A DNA stretch of 64,000 bases, taken from HdN1 sp052035295 (GTDB lineage Bacteria > Pseudomonadota > Gammaproteobacteria > Pseudomonadales > Ketobacteraceae). The stretch covers positions 62,001 to 126,000 of the forward strand of contig JBPOHS010000005.1 in NCBI GenBank assembly GCA_052035295.1. The letters run 5' to 3'. How positions within the stretch are numbered: position 1 is the first letter of the stretch; every line of letters starts with the position of its first letter. The notes under the pieces are model-generated. The model was not told the origin of the DNA. It saw only the letters and a list, made by a program, of their open reading frames with translations, and ran no database searches. Below are positions 25,378 to 33,949 of the stretch, piece by piece. The position numbers and the translations under genes were made by a program.

Positions 25378-27858
25378 ATGACAAAGTGGTCCGCATCCGA
25401 CGACCCGAATGCCGGCAAAGAAGCCGAAAAATATGAAAATCCAGTCCCCAGTCGGGACTTTATCCTGGAGCTGCTGGGTAAACGCGGCATCCCCCTCTCT
25501 CATCGCCAGATCTGCGCCGAATTCAATATTTTCGACGATGAACGCATCGAAGCCCTGCGCCGCCGTCTGCGCGCCATGGAGCGCGATGGCCAGCTCATGC
25601 GCAACCGCCGCGAGGCCTATGGCGTCACCAACAAGCTCGACCTGATCGTTGGCACCATTATCGGTCACCGCGACGGGTTTGGCTTCCTGAAACCTGACCA
25701 GGGTGGCGAAGACCTGTATCTCAGCTCCCGCCAGATGCGTTGCGGTTTTGATGGTGACAAGGCGCTGGTGCGCATCTCGGGTGTTGACCCGCGCGGCCGC
25801 CAGGAAGCCACCATCGTAGAAGTCCTGGAGCACAACACCCGGCAGCTGGTGGGACGCTATCACGTTGAAAATGGCGTGGGCTTTCTTTCACCCGAAAGTC
25901 GCCGTGTTTGTCAGGACATCGTGATTCCGCCCGGGCAGGCCGGCGACGCGCGTGACGGCCAGCTGGTGGTGGTAGAAATTACCGATCAGCCGTCCTATCG
26001 CGCTCCCGCGCAAGGCCGGGTCACCGAAGTGCTGGGCGATCATTTGGCGCCAGGCATGGAAATCGAGGTCGCCATCCGCAATTACGATATTCCGCACGAG
26101 TGGCCTGAAGCCGTGTTGGCGGCGGCCGATCGTTTTTCGCAGCAGTTGCAGCCGCACGATCTGGTAGGACGCATCGATCTGCGCCATTTGCCGCTCTGCA
26201 CCATTGATGGTGAAGATGCCAAGGACTTTGATGACGCCATTTTCTGTGAGCGCAAAAAGCGCGGCGGTTGGCGATTGATCGTTGCGATTGCCGACGTGTC
26301 GCATTATGTCCGCCCCGGCGACGCACTGGATGTCGAAGCCCAGAAGCGTGGCAACTCGGTGTATTTCCCCGAGCATGTGGTGCCCATGTTGCCCGAGGTG
26401 CTTTCCAACGGACTGTGTTCGCTGAATCCTCACGTGGATCGTCTTGCGCTGGTGTGCGACATGAGTATCAGTGCAGCCGGTGTGGTCTCGCGTTACAAGT
26501 TCTACGACGCTGTCTTCTGCTCGCAGGCGCGACTGACCTACACCAAGGTGGGTGCATTATTGCAAACGCCTGAATCGGACATGGCAGGGCAGGTGCGTCA
26601 GCAATATCCGAAAGTGGTGAACATGCTGCATGACATGTACGACCTCTTTCATGCGTTGCGCGCCCAACGCGAAGAGCGTGGTGCCATCGATTTTGACACG
26701 GTGGAAACCCGCATTGTGTTCGGTCAGGATCGCAAGATCGAAAAAATCCAGCCTACCGTGCGCAACGATGCTCACCGCCTCATCGAAGAAGCCATGCTCA
26801 GCGCCAACGTCTGCGCCGCACGCTTGCTGCAAAAACACGGCTTGGTCGGCACCTACCGTGTGCACGAAGGGCCGAAAGAAGAAAAGCTGCAGAACCTGCG
26901 TCTTTTCCTGCGTGAAATGGGCGTTGATTTCACCGCCAAAGCCAAGGTGACGCCTGCCGATTATCAGGCGGCGCTGGCACAAGTGGCAGGGCGACCGGAC
27001 GCAGAGCTGATACAAACCGTTATGCTCCGTTCCATGAATCAGGCGACCTACACGCCCGAGAACGTCGGCCACTTTGGTCTGGCGTATCCTGCCTACACCC
27101 ACTTTACCTCGCCAATTCGACGCTACCCGGATTTGCTGGTACATCGGGCGATTCGCTCACTGATACGTTCGCGCCGCGAGTCCTCGCATGTCGAGCGTGC
27201 ACCGGATACGCCCATTCAATCACCCGCTGATTTCCCGTACATGCCGCAGCACATGCTGGAATTGTCGGAGCATTGCTCGGTCACCGAGCGCCGCGCCGAT
27301 GAGGCTACCCGTGATGTCGTGTCGTGGCTGAAATGCGAGTACATGGTCGACAAGGAAGGCCAGACGTTCCCGGGTATCATTACTGCCGTTACCAATTTCG
27401 GATTGTTCGTTGCGCTCGACGATATTTTTGTCGAAGGTCTGGTGCACGTCAGTTCACTCAACAGCGATTACTACCATTTTGACGCGGTGCGTCATCGTCT
27501 GGCAGGTGAACGCACCGGCATGATTTTTGGCTTGGGCGACAAGGTCACCGTGCAGGTCATGCGGGTGAATCTTGATGATCGCAAGATCGATTTCGAGCTG
27601 GTGGAAGGTGGTCGTCGTCAGCGTTGGTCGAAGAAATCCGACAGTGTCAAAGGTGGCAAATCGGAGGCTGGCAAGGCGCAGAAGGGCAAGGGTGGTGATG
27701 TCGCCGGTAAATCCGGCAAGCCCGGCAGCAAACCTGGCGCGAAACCCGGCGGCAAGAAACCGCGCAAGGGTAAAATCGACAAACGCGCCAAGCCTGCGAA
27801 TATCAAACCGCTGAAGGCTGATGGCAAGCCCGGCAAGGCGAAAAAACGCAGACGGTAG
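25378..27858 (+). CDS. rnr: Ribonuclease R
   Basis: 826 residues. The order of domains is an N-terminal helix-turn-helix (about 25-80), cold-shock domains (85-240), the RNB catalytic domain (about 260-590, with PLCTIDGEDAKDFDDAIFCE containing the metal-binding Asp cluster), an S1 domain (about 655-735, FPGIITAVTNFGLFVALDDI) and a Lys/Gly-rich tail (740-826). It is a 3'-5' exoribonuclease that degrades structured RNA and helps rRNA/tmRNA quality control. rlmB follows, the usual rnr-rlmB pair. The tail is repetitive in Lys-Gly-Gly-Lys units. Confidence 0.97.
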   Translation: MTKWSASDDPNAGKEAEKYENPVPSRDFILELLGKRGIPLSHRQICAEFNIFDDERIEALRRRLRAMERDGQLMRNRREAYGVTNKLDLIVGTIIGHRDGFGFLKPDQGGEDLYLSSRQMRCGFDGDKALVRISGVDPRGRQEATIVEVLEHNTRQLVGRYHVENGVGFLSPESRRVCQDIVIPPGQAGDARDGQLVVVEITDQPSYRAPAQGRVTEVLGDHLAPGMEIEVAIRNYDIPHEWPEAVLAAADRFSQQLQPHDLVGRIDLRHLPLCTIDGEDAKDFDDAIFCERKKRGGWRLIVAIADVSHYVRPGDALDVEAQKRGNSVYFPEHVVPMLPEVLSNGLCSLNPHVDRLALVCDMSISAAGVVSRYKFYDAVFCSQARLTYTKVGALLQTPESDMAGQVRQQYPKVVNMLHDMYDLFHALRAQREERGAIDFDTVETRIVFGQDRKIEKIQPTVRNDAHRLIEEAMLSANVCAARLLQKHGLVGTYRVHEGPKEEKLQNLRLFLREMGVDFTAKAKVTPADYQAALAQVAGRPDAELIQTVMLRSMNQATYTPENVGHFGLAYPAYTHFTSPIRRYPDLLVHRAIRSLIRSRRESSHVERAPDTPIQSPADFPYMPQHMLELSEHCSVTERRADEATRDVVSWLKCEYMVDKEGQTFPGIITAVTNFGLFVALDDIFVEGLVHVSSLNSDYYHFDAVRHRLAGERTGMIFGLGDKVTVQVMRVNLDDRKIDFELVEGGRRQRWSKKSDSVKGGKSEAGKAQKGKGGDVAGKSGKPGSKPGAKPGGKKPRKGKIDKRAKPANIKPLKADGKPGKAKKRRR

Positions 27859-27861
27859 GAC

Positions 27862-27926
27862 TAACCCGGGCCTCAATAATTTCTTTGGCCACGATTCTCA
27901 AGCAGAATTTATTGAGGCCGGGGTTA
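27862..27926. repeat. Long imperfect hairpin between rnr and rlmB
   Basis: Arms 27862-27883 and 27905-27926 are 22 bases long and complementary at 20 positions, with a 21-base loop. The central 11 base pairs (GGCCTCAATAA / TTATTGAGGCC, 27869-27879 and 27909-27919) are perfect. It starts three bases after the rnr stop and has no T-run after it, so it is not a classic terminator; a transcript-stabilising or processing stem is more likely. Confidence 0.8.
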
Positions 27927-27998
27927 ATGCGTTTCCAGCGGTGATGCGCCGCCCATCACCGTCACCGTTAATATTCTCTTTTCAGGAACAGCTATCCG

Positions 27999-28745
27999 AT
28001 GTCCAAGCAAGACTGGCTTTACGGTATCCACAGTGTAACCGCCATTTTGGAGCGCCACCCCGAACGTGTGCTCGAAATCTTTGTGCAGGATAACCGTGAA
28101 GACGATCGTGTTAACGGCGTCATCAAACTGGCGCAGCGTATCGGCCTGCGTCCGCAATTCGTTCCGAAAAAAACGCTCGATCATCAGCTCGAAGAGGGCG
28201 CAGTGCATCAGGGGATAGCCATTCGTTATCGTCCTGCGGCGCCGCAAAACGAAGCAGATTTGAAACAGATTATTGAAAATGCCGGCAACAAGGCGTTTCT
28301 GCTGTTCCTGGATGGCGTCACCGATCCGCATAATCTCGGCGCGTGTTTGCGCAGCGCCGAAGCGGCTGGCGTGCATGCGGTGATCACGACCCGGGATAAA
28401 TCGGCCGGATTGAGTCCAGCTGTGCGCAAAGTGGCGGTGGGCGCAGCGGAGACGATTCCGTTCGTGCAAGTGACCAACCTTGCGCGTACGTTGGAAATGG
28501 TGCGCGAACTGGGGGTGTGGGTGTATGGCACCGCCTTGACGCCTGCGGCAAAGAGTTTGTACGACATGGATTTGCGCGGCAATATCGGCCTCGTCATGGG
28601 CGCTGAAGGCACCGGCTTGCGGCGTCTTACGCAGGAATGCTGCGATGGGCTGATGTATATTCCCATGGTCGGTACGGTGCAGAGCTTGAACGTGTCGGTG
28701 GCTACCGGTGTTTGCCTGTTCGAGGCATTGCGCCAGCGTTCGTGA
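27999..28745 (+). CDS. rlmB: 23S rRNA (guanosine-2'-O)-methyltransferase RlmB
   Basis: 248 residues, a SPOUT (TrmH/SpoU) methyltransferase. The N-terminal substrate-binding domain starts SKQDWLYGIHSVTAILERHP; the SPOUT motifs are FLDGVTDPHNLGACLRSAEA near 102, LVMGAEGTGLRRLTQECCD near 197 and IPMVGTVQSLNVSVATGVCL near 222, forming the trefoil knot. It methylates G2251 in 23S rRNA. AGGAAC serves as ribosome binding site. The pairing with rnr is conserved in gammaproteobacteria. Confidence 0.97.
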   Translation: MSKQDWLYGIHSVTAILERHPERVLEIFVQDNREDDRVNGVIKLAQRIGLRPQFVPKKTLDHQLEEGAVHQGIAIRYRPAAPQNEADLKQIIENAGNKAFLLFLDGVTDPHNLGACLRSAEAAGVHAVITTRDKSAGLSPAVRKVAVGAAETIPFVQVTNLARTLEMVRELGVWVYGTALTPAAKSLYDMDLRGNIGLVMGAEGTGLRRLTQECCDGLMYIPMVGTVQSLNVSVATGVCLFEALRQRS

Positions 28746-28800
28746 CCGCCAGACAGGCGCTTGCCCCTTGCCCCGTTTCGACAGGGCGCCCTCCCGGGCC

Positions 28801-28832
28801 GTGCATCAGAGCGTAATGAAGGCCTGATGCAC
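28801..28832. terminator. Hairpin downstream of rlmB (weak terminator candidate)
   Basis: GTGCATCAG (28801-28809) and CTGATGCAC (28824-28832) form a perfect 9-bp stem with a 14-base loop, followed by a pyrimidine-rich TCCTTCCTCTCTT. It is 55 bases after the rlmB stop. The T-content is only moderate. Confidence 0.45.
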
Positions 28833-28936
28833 TCCTTCCTCTCTTGTTTCCTCAATCACTTGTCTGTCCGATGACACGATGCGGCTTCGTCAGGGCTGCT
28901 TTGGCGTGTCCGGTTGTGCCGGGGTTCGGTGGCTTT

Positions 28937-29041
28937 TGTCTAGATAAAAGCTAGACATGTTCGGATTGCATGCCTTTTTTGTCTAGATTATGGGCTATCT
29001 TGTCTATGTATGTGGCTGTTTAAGCTCATTTGAGGTAGACA
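28937..29041 (+). promoter_or_regulatory. Cluster of TGTCTA half-sites upstream of the sigma-MerR operon
   Basis: TGTCTA or its complement TAGACA occurs at 28937-28942, 28952-28957, 28980-28985, 29001-29006 and 29036-29041. The first two form the inverted repeat TGTCTAG-N7-CTAGACA (28937-28957). A possible promoter, TTGCAT (28966-28971), 17 bases, TATGGG (28989-28994), has the third site in its spacer, the position favoured by MerR-type regulators. The last site abuts the sigma-gene start codon. Confidence 0.6.
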
Positions 29042-29042
29042 T

Positions 29043-30341
29043 ATGTTCACTTGGCAGTCGTCGCCTTTCGTGGCGCCAGAAGAGGATGAATCCGGCTTCC
29101 GTGGGCCCGAATTGGATCTGTCCGTCACAGTATCAGGCGATGATGCGTTGCTATGGTCCGAGGCGTTCCTGGGTGACGCAGACGCAACTCCAGCGGCCAA
29201 CAGTGACGATTTTTCCCGCCATGATGTGCTCTCGGCGGCTCAGGAAGTGGCTTTGGCGCGCGAGCTGCAAACGGCGTTTGCCGGGTTGCAGGCAGCACTG
29301 GTGGCGATGCCCGAACAGGTGGAGCAGCTTATTCAGCACGTTGTCGAAGAGCGTTGGAGTGGAAGCGAAAAATTGTCAAACAGTGATGCGGTTCGCTGCG
29401 ACAGCATCGTTACCTTGCACGACCATTGGCGTGTTCTGGTCCACTTGTCCGGGCGCGATGCAGGGATGAGTGCCCGCGCAGACGCCGTTTATCTTGAGCT
29501 GCTGCATTCGCTCCAGTGCTTTCCTCTCACCCGCGACTGGCTGCTGGCATTGGCGGAATCGTCCTTGAAACAGCAGACGGGGTCGTCAAGGCAGGGGCAT
29601 CCTCTAGCCACCCGGTTACACCATTTGTATCGGCTGCGTGACGAGTTCATCACCCGCAACATTCGTTTGGTCTATTTTATTGCCCGGCGTCATCTGGATA
29701 AGGGCATGGATCTTGAGGACATGGTGCAGGAGGGCGTGCTGGGTTTGTTCCGGGCGACACTGAAATACGATGCGGATGCAGGCACGCGTTTTTCCACCTA
29801 TGCCTATTGGTGGATTTTGCAGGCGATCCGGCAGGCGATCAGTCGACAGCGTTCACTGATCCGCTTTCCCAATAACGTTAACCTTCAGGTGAATCGTTTG
29901 CATGCCTTTCGTCAACGCTTCTGGTTTCAGCATGGCCGCTGGCCGGACCAAGTCGAAATCCAGCGCAATACCGGGCTGTCGGCAGCGAGTGTCCGTGATT
30001 TGCTGGGGCTTTCCAATCTGTGTGTTTCAGCGGACAGTCCGCTGCGTGAGGATGATGAGCGATGCCTGCTGGATGAGCTCACGGAAAGTGAGGCGTTGCC
30101 ACCACCGGATGTCGAATGCGAGCGCTCGGAGCGCGCCCTGCTGATTGAGCGTTATCTTGCCGTGCTCGCTCCACGGGAAGCGACTGTGCTTCGGCTCAAA
30201 TATGGTATCGGCCATGACCGGTCCTATACCTTGCATGAGATCGCGCCGGTCATTGGTGTCAGTGGTGAGCGTGTTCGCCAATTGGAAAAGATCGCGCTGG
30301 AAAAAATCCGTCAATACGCCGGGGAGGCGTCCTGCTTGTGA
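29043..30341 (+). CDS. Sigma-70 family RNA polymerase sigma factor (group 2/3-like)
   Basis: 432 residues. Region 1.2-like residues are 63-76 (LSAAQEVALARELQ). Region 2 spans about 200-271 (ITRNIRLVYFIARRHLDKGM, DLEDMVQEGVLGLFRATLKY, FSTYAYWWILQAIRQAISRQ), region 3 about 280-345, and region 4 about 365-425 with the helix-turn-helix LHEIAPVIGVSGERVRQLEK. Regions 2-4 are clear, but the long segment 80-195 is not recognisable and differs from RpoD and RpoS. It is a specialised alternative sigma. GAGGTAG precedes the ATG. The stop overlaps the MerR gene start (GTGA), so sigma and MerR are made together. Confidence 0.93.
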   Translation: MFTWQSSPFVAPEEDESGFRGPELDLSVTVSGDDALLWSEAFLGDADATPAANSDDFSRHDVLSAAQEVALARELQTAFAGLQAALVAMPEQVEQLIQHVVEERWSGSEKLSNSDAVRCDSIVTLHDHWRVLVHLSGRDAGMSARADAVYLELLHSLQCFPLTRDWLLALAESSLKQQTGSSRQGHPLATRLHHLYRLRDEFITRNIRLVYFIARRHLDKGMDLEDMVQEGVLGLFRATLKYDADAGTRFSTYAYWWILQAIRQAISRQRSLIRFPNNVNLQVNRLHAFRQRFWFQHGRWPDQVEIQRNTGLSAASVRDLLGLSNLCVSADSPLREDDERCLLDELTESEALPPPDVECERSERALLIERYLAVLAPREATVLRLKYGIGHDRSYTLHEIAPVIGVSGERVRQLEKIALEKIRQYAGEASCL

Positions 30342-31297
30342 AAACTTACAATATTGGTGCCGTTGCACGGCTGACTGGCATTACCGTCCATAATCTCCGT
30401 ATCTGGGAAAAACGTCATAACGCGGTAGCTACAGTGCGAACTGCGGGCGGTCGTCGTGTCTATGACGAAACGGCAGTGGAGCGTCTGGTGTTGCTCAAGG
30501 GCTGCGTTGATCACGGGGCTTCCATCAGCCATATCGCGGGGCTTCCCGTCGACGAACTCAAGCGCACCCTGGCAGCATTGACCGCCGGGGCGTCGCTCGA
30601 AGCGCGTACGCCACAGGAGCGGCTCTGTCTGGTGGGCAGTTATGCCAATCAGGTCGTGGGTCCGAAAGAAGCAGAATCCCTGGGGTTTTCGCAAGTGGAG
30701 CGACACAGCGCGCTGTCTCAGTTACGCTATGAATTCAGTGGGCATCCCGTGCATGTGTTGTTGGTCGATGAACCGGCCATTTCCGAAGAATCCTGTCAAG
30801 CCATCATCCAGGCCGCCCGTATTACCGCCGCCCCTCAGGTGCACGTCATTTATCGTTATGCCCGTCAGCGCGACCTTTTGCGCTTGCGCGCGCATGGCTA
30901 TCAGTTGTGGAACGCGCCAGTCGATCGGGATTCGCTTTTGATATCAGTGGGCAAGGCGCTGCAAGGTAACCTTGCCACCACAAAAACGGCGCATGCCGAC
31001 AAGCCTGCCGCCAGACGTTTCAGTGACGAGCAATTGGCGGGATTATCGCGGCTGGCCTCACGGGTGGAATGTGAGTGCCCCCGCCATCTTTCCGAGTTGA
31101 TTATCGCCCTGTGCTCGTTCGAGACGTACAGTAATCACTGCGAAAATCGCAGTACCGAAGATGCGGCACTGCATTTGGCGATTTATCGCACCACTGGCAA
31201 GGCGCGTGCGATCATGGAGGAAATGCTGGCCACCGTTTTGAAGCAGGAGGGTATTGATATCGATGCCTTGCCCGGGTTGACCCAGGCTGTCGCTTGA
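30338..31297 (+). CDS. MerR-family regulator with C-terminal sensory region
   Basis: 319 residues from a GTG. Residues 1-70 are a MerR winged helix-turn-helix (YNIGAVARLTGITVHNLRIW, GGRRVYDETAVERLVLLKGC) most like the LitR/CarH branch. Residues about 130-200 look like a Rossmann-type domain (VHVLLVDEPAISEESCQAII), which in CarH/LitR binds B12, but the B12 DxHxxG motif is absent. Residues 225-310 are helical and unassigned (FSDEQLAGLSRLASRVECEC). In that family, members pair with sigma factors in light- or stress-controlled loci. Here the stop of the sigma gene overlaps the start; co-regulation of the downstream operon is an inference. Confidence 0.85.
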   Translation: MKTYNIGAVARLTGITVHNLRIWEKRHNAVATVRTAGGRRVYDETAVERLVLLKGCVDHGASISHIAGLPVDELKRTLAALTAGASLEARTPQERLCLVGSYANQVVGPKEAESLGFSQVERHSALSQLRYEFSGHPVHVLLVDEPAISEESCQAIIQAARITAAPQVHVIYRYARQRDLLRLRAHGYQLWNAPVDRDSLLISVGKALQGNLATTKTAHADKPAARRFSDEQLAGLSRLASRVECECPRHLSELIIALCSFETYSNHCENRSTEDAALHLAIYRTTGKARAIMEEMLATVLKQEGIDIDALPGLTQAVA

Positions 31298-31352
31298 ATA
31301 TCGGGAGGCCGTGGGTGTGCCGGAAATCGGTAAAACTGCCAAGGTCCTCGCG

Positions 31353-31379
31353 TTGACACTGCATCGGTCACTCTATAAT
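31353..31379 (+). promoter_or_regulatory. Sigma-70 promoter for the mag/yfa-type operon
   Basis: TTGACA (31353-31358) and TATAAT (31374-31379), both exact consensus hexamers, are separated by 15 bases, somewhat shorter than the optimal 17. The predicted start is near 31386, about 32 bases before the first gene, which has AAAGGA as ribosome binding site. Confidence 0.7.
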
Positions 31380-31417
31380 CTCGGCAGCATTTTCCTCGCG
31401 TCGCTAAAGGATCAGCC

Positions 31418-32236
31418 ATGCGCCGCCCGTCATGCGTTTTTGGTCTCATATGTCTGGTGCTTGCGTCTTTTCCTGTCCTGGCGGAAACGCGCTCTGTTGA
31501 GCCTAATGCCTCTCCTGCGCTGAATGCTCCTGCTGGCGGCTGGCGGTATGATGGGCTGCTGCAACAGGATGGTGACGCGCGCGTCGCCTATCCTACGCCG
31601 CCAATAGACCGCGGTGCCCAGCGCAAACGCCTCATGATTGAAGGCCGCCTCAAGCCGCTGAACGATCTGCGCAAGCCTCACACTTTGGCGGTCAACGGCA
31701 ATCCGCTTCCCCTCTACACGGATGCGGAAGGGCGTTTCGCCCGTCCTTATGCGTTTGGTGCCGGCTCCAACAGCGTGGCTCTCATCACCACGGAAGGCGA
31801 GCGTCGCCAACTGCAATTTTACGAAGCCAACCACCTCAAGACGCCAGCGCGTATACGTGTGGTCGTGGGATGGGATGATCCCAATGCTGAAATCGACATG
31901 CATGTCCTGACGCCGGACGGTCAACATGCCTTTTGGGCGGATCCGGTCATGAACAACGGGGGCGGTCTCGATACCGACAGTGTCGATGGGCCGGGTCCGG
32001 AAATGTTCACCATGGCCGAGCCTGTGCGTGGCACTTATTTCATTTATGTGAATTATTGGGGCAATCTGGGCAGCGGCGGTTACAACTTCAATGACCGTTC
32101 CAACCGCAAATCGGTCGTTACCACGCAGGTCAATCTGATATTCAACGAAAATACCGTCAACGAAAAGCGTGAGACGTTCGTCGTGCCGTTGCGCACCATT
32201 GGCGACCTCGTGCTGGTGAAGTCATTCCGTTACTGA
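31418..32236 (+). CDS. DUF2135 (YfaP-like) exported protein, first copy
   Basis: 272 residues. A signal peptide (residues 1-22, cleavage after VLA) is followed by a Pro-rich spacer and the DUF2135 region (about 120-265: RIRVVVGWDDPNAEIDMHVL TPDGQHAFW, GPGPEMFTMAEPVRGTYFIY VNYWG). It opens the six-gene operon. A second DUF2135 gene (41064-41915) closes it. The P. aeruginosa mag operon likewise has six genes, and products of its end genes are reported to interact with the alpha-2-macroglobulin. Function unknown; likely periplasmic. Confidence 0.85.
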   Translation: MRRPSCVFGLICLVLASFPVLAETRSVEPNASPALNAPAGGWRYDGLLQQDGDARVAYPTPPIDRGAQRKRLMIEGRLKPLNDLRKPHTLAVNGNPLPLYTDAEGRFARPYAFGAGSNSVALITTEGERRQLQFYEANHLKTPARIRVVVGWDDPNAEIDMHVLTPDGQHAFWADPVMNNGGGLDTDSVDGPGPEMFTMAEPVRGTYFIYVNYWGNLGSGGYNFNDRSNRKSVVTTQVNLIFNENTVNEKRETFVVPLRTIGDLVLVKSFRY

Positions 32237-32263
32237 TGAAACATGGGATCAGGTAAATTGCAC

Positions 32264-33949
32264 ATGAGCGATCGTTCTTCTGTTACTCCCGCGAAAAAGC
32301 GCTGGTGGCTGGCGTTGGCGCTGCTTGTGCCCGTCGGTGCTGCCGGTTATTTCGGTTGGCATTCCTGGCAGAAATCCCATGCCCGCGATTATGCAATACA
32401 TAGCGATTTGCAGCTGGATCTGCAGCATCCCGACGCACTGATCGAAAGCGCATCCCTGGCGGCATTACCGCGTGAGTTGCTTGAAATTCCGGTTCTCCGC
32501 GATGTGTTGACAGAGGATTTCGTTTTCTACTACGAGCAGAACCCGGATCGGTTGGGTTTGTCTGGCAGCCTGAGACGCATCGTTTACGAGCATGAATTGA
32601 AGGTACAGGACAATTTGGTCAATGCCTTGCTGGACGAGCCGGCAACGGTGGCCTTGTGGCGTGGCAACAAGGGCAAGTTGGCGCATGCGGTCGTGCTGAT
32701 CCGTCAGAGCGGCTTGGCCTCGATGCTGACGTCGCTCGCCAAGGCGGCACTCAATGACACGCAGCTGGGCGTGGCAGCGGTGCTGAATGTCGATGCCGAT
32801 GACGTGACGGTATACCGGTTACGCTACGCGCCGAACAAAACGCTGTTGTTTGCTGCGGTAAATGATCAAATGCTGTTGCTCAGTGATGCCGGCATGTTGC
32901 TTGAAGGCGGCTACGATTCGGCCAAGCAGGCACGCGATGAAACCGAAACCCTCGAAGCATTGCTCGAAGATGATTCCCTGTGGCGAGAAACGTTTGGTTT
33001 GGGCAAAACCGCGTCCCGTCATCGTTTGACCGTTGGTGCGGACTATCTGGCGATGGGGTACCGGGCCTTCTTTCCGGCGCTGGCAGGCTTCTCTCTGGAA
33101 AAGGATGCGAGTGGTTGGCACAGCCAGCTGGCCTATGATCCGGTGGAAAACGAACAAAGCCTCGATTACGCATCGGTGTGGCGCGGTATGCCCATGGGTG
33201 CCAGTGCATGCGTGGCGCTGCCGGTGTCGTCCGAACTGCCGCGCCAGATACTCAAGCGTCTGGGGGCAACGCCTGAGCAGATGCAGCCCATTGCCGAGCA
33301 AATGCAGGGGCCGGTCGGGCTGTGCTGGTATCCGGAATCCCGGCTCTACACGCCCTTGGTCGTAACGCGTATCCAGGGTGGCGATTCGGATGCACTCGAC
33401 AAGGCCGTCGCCCCGTTGTTTGAAAAAATGGTAGGCAGCTTCGAAGCCAACTACAGCGAGGATCGTTTTCCGGTGGTAACGCAAACCACGGACAACGGCC
33501 AGCGCTGGAGCCGTACCGTGGGTTCCAATTTCGGGCAATATTCAGCTGAACAAATGATGGATCCCAATCAACTGGCCTCGACCGGCTTCTTTAATGTCAC
33601 GCTCGTGCGCAAGGGTGACATGCTGATGTTTTCCCTGGATGACAAATTGGTGACACAAGCGGTTGCCGCGCTCGACAAGCGTTATCCTCCCCTGGCCGAC
33701 ACGTTGCCGGCGAAGCACAGTGTGCCGCTCTATGTCGCCCCCGAAAAGCTTGCGCCGTTATTGCAGACAGAAGCGTTGTCGAGTTTGCCGACCCGTCTGG
33801 AACCCGTATTTCGCAATGCGGCGGAAACCCACTTGTTGCCCAAACTCGACGCGCTGTCACGCTATGGCAAAGTAGCTGTCACCCTGCCTGCGGACACGGT
33901 GCCAGATGAAAGATGGCAGTGGCTTCCCATCAACTGGAAAACCTTGTGA
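32264..33949 (+). CDS. DUF2138 (YfaA-like) membrane-anchored protein
   Basis: 561 residues from the ATG at 32264 (an ATG at 32243 adds seven residues). One N-terminal membrane segment (RWWLALALLVPVGAAGYFGW) anchors a large periplasmic domain. Blocks such as DLQLDLQHPDALIESASLAA LPRELLEIPVLRDVLTEDFV and NDTQLGVAAVLNVDADDVTV match the DUF2138 pattern of E. coli YfaA, which has no known activity. In the yfa/mag operons this gene always precedes DUF1175. Its stop overlaps the next start (GTGA). Confidence 0.82.
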   Translation: MSDRSSVTPAKKRWWLALALLVPVGAAGYFGWHSWQKSHARDYAIHSDLQLDLQHPDALIESASLAALPRELLEIPVLRDVLTEDFVFYYEQNPDRLGLSGSLRRIVYEHELKVQDNLVNALLDEPATVALWRGNKGKLAHAVVLIRQSGLASMLTSLAKAALNDTQLGVAAVLNVDADDVTVYRLRYAPNKTLLFAAVNDQMLLLSDAGMLLEGGYDSAKQARDETETLEALLEDDSLWRETFGLGKTASRHRLTVGADYLAMGYRAFFPALAGFSLEKDASGWHSQLAYDPVENEQSLDYASVWRGMPMGASACVALPVSSELPRQILKRLGATPEQMQPIAEQMQGPVGLCWYPESRLYTPLVVTRIQGGDSDALDKAVAPLFEKMVGSFEANYSEDRFPVVTQTTDNGQRWSRTVGSNFGQYSAEQMMDPNQLASTGFFNVTLVRKGDMLMFSLDDKLVTQAVAALDKRYPPLADTLPAKHSVPLYVAPEKLAPLLQTEALSSLPTRLEPVFRNAAETHLLPKLDALSRYGKVAVTLPADTVPDERWQWLPINWKTL

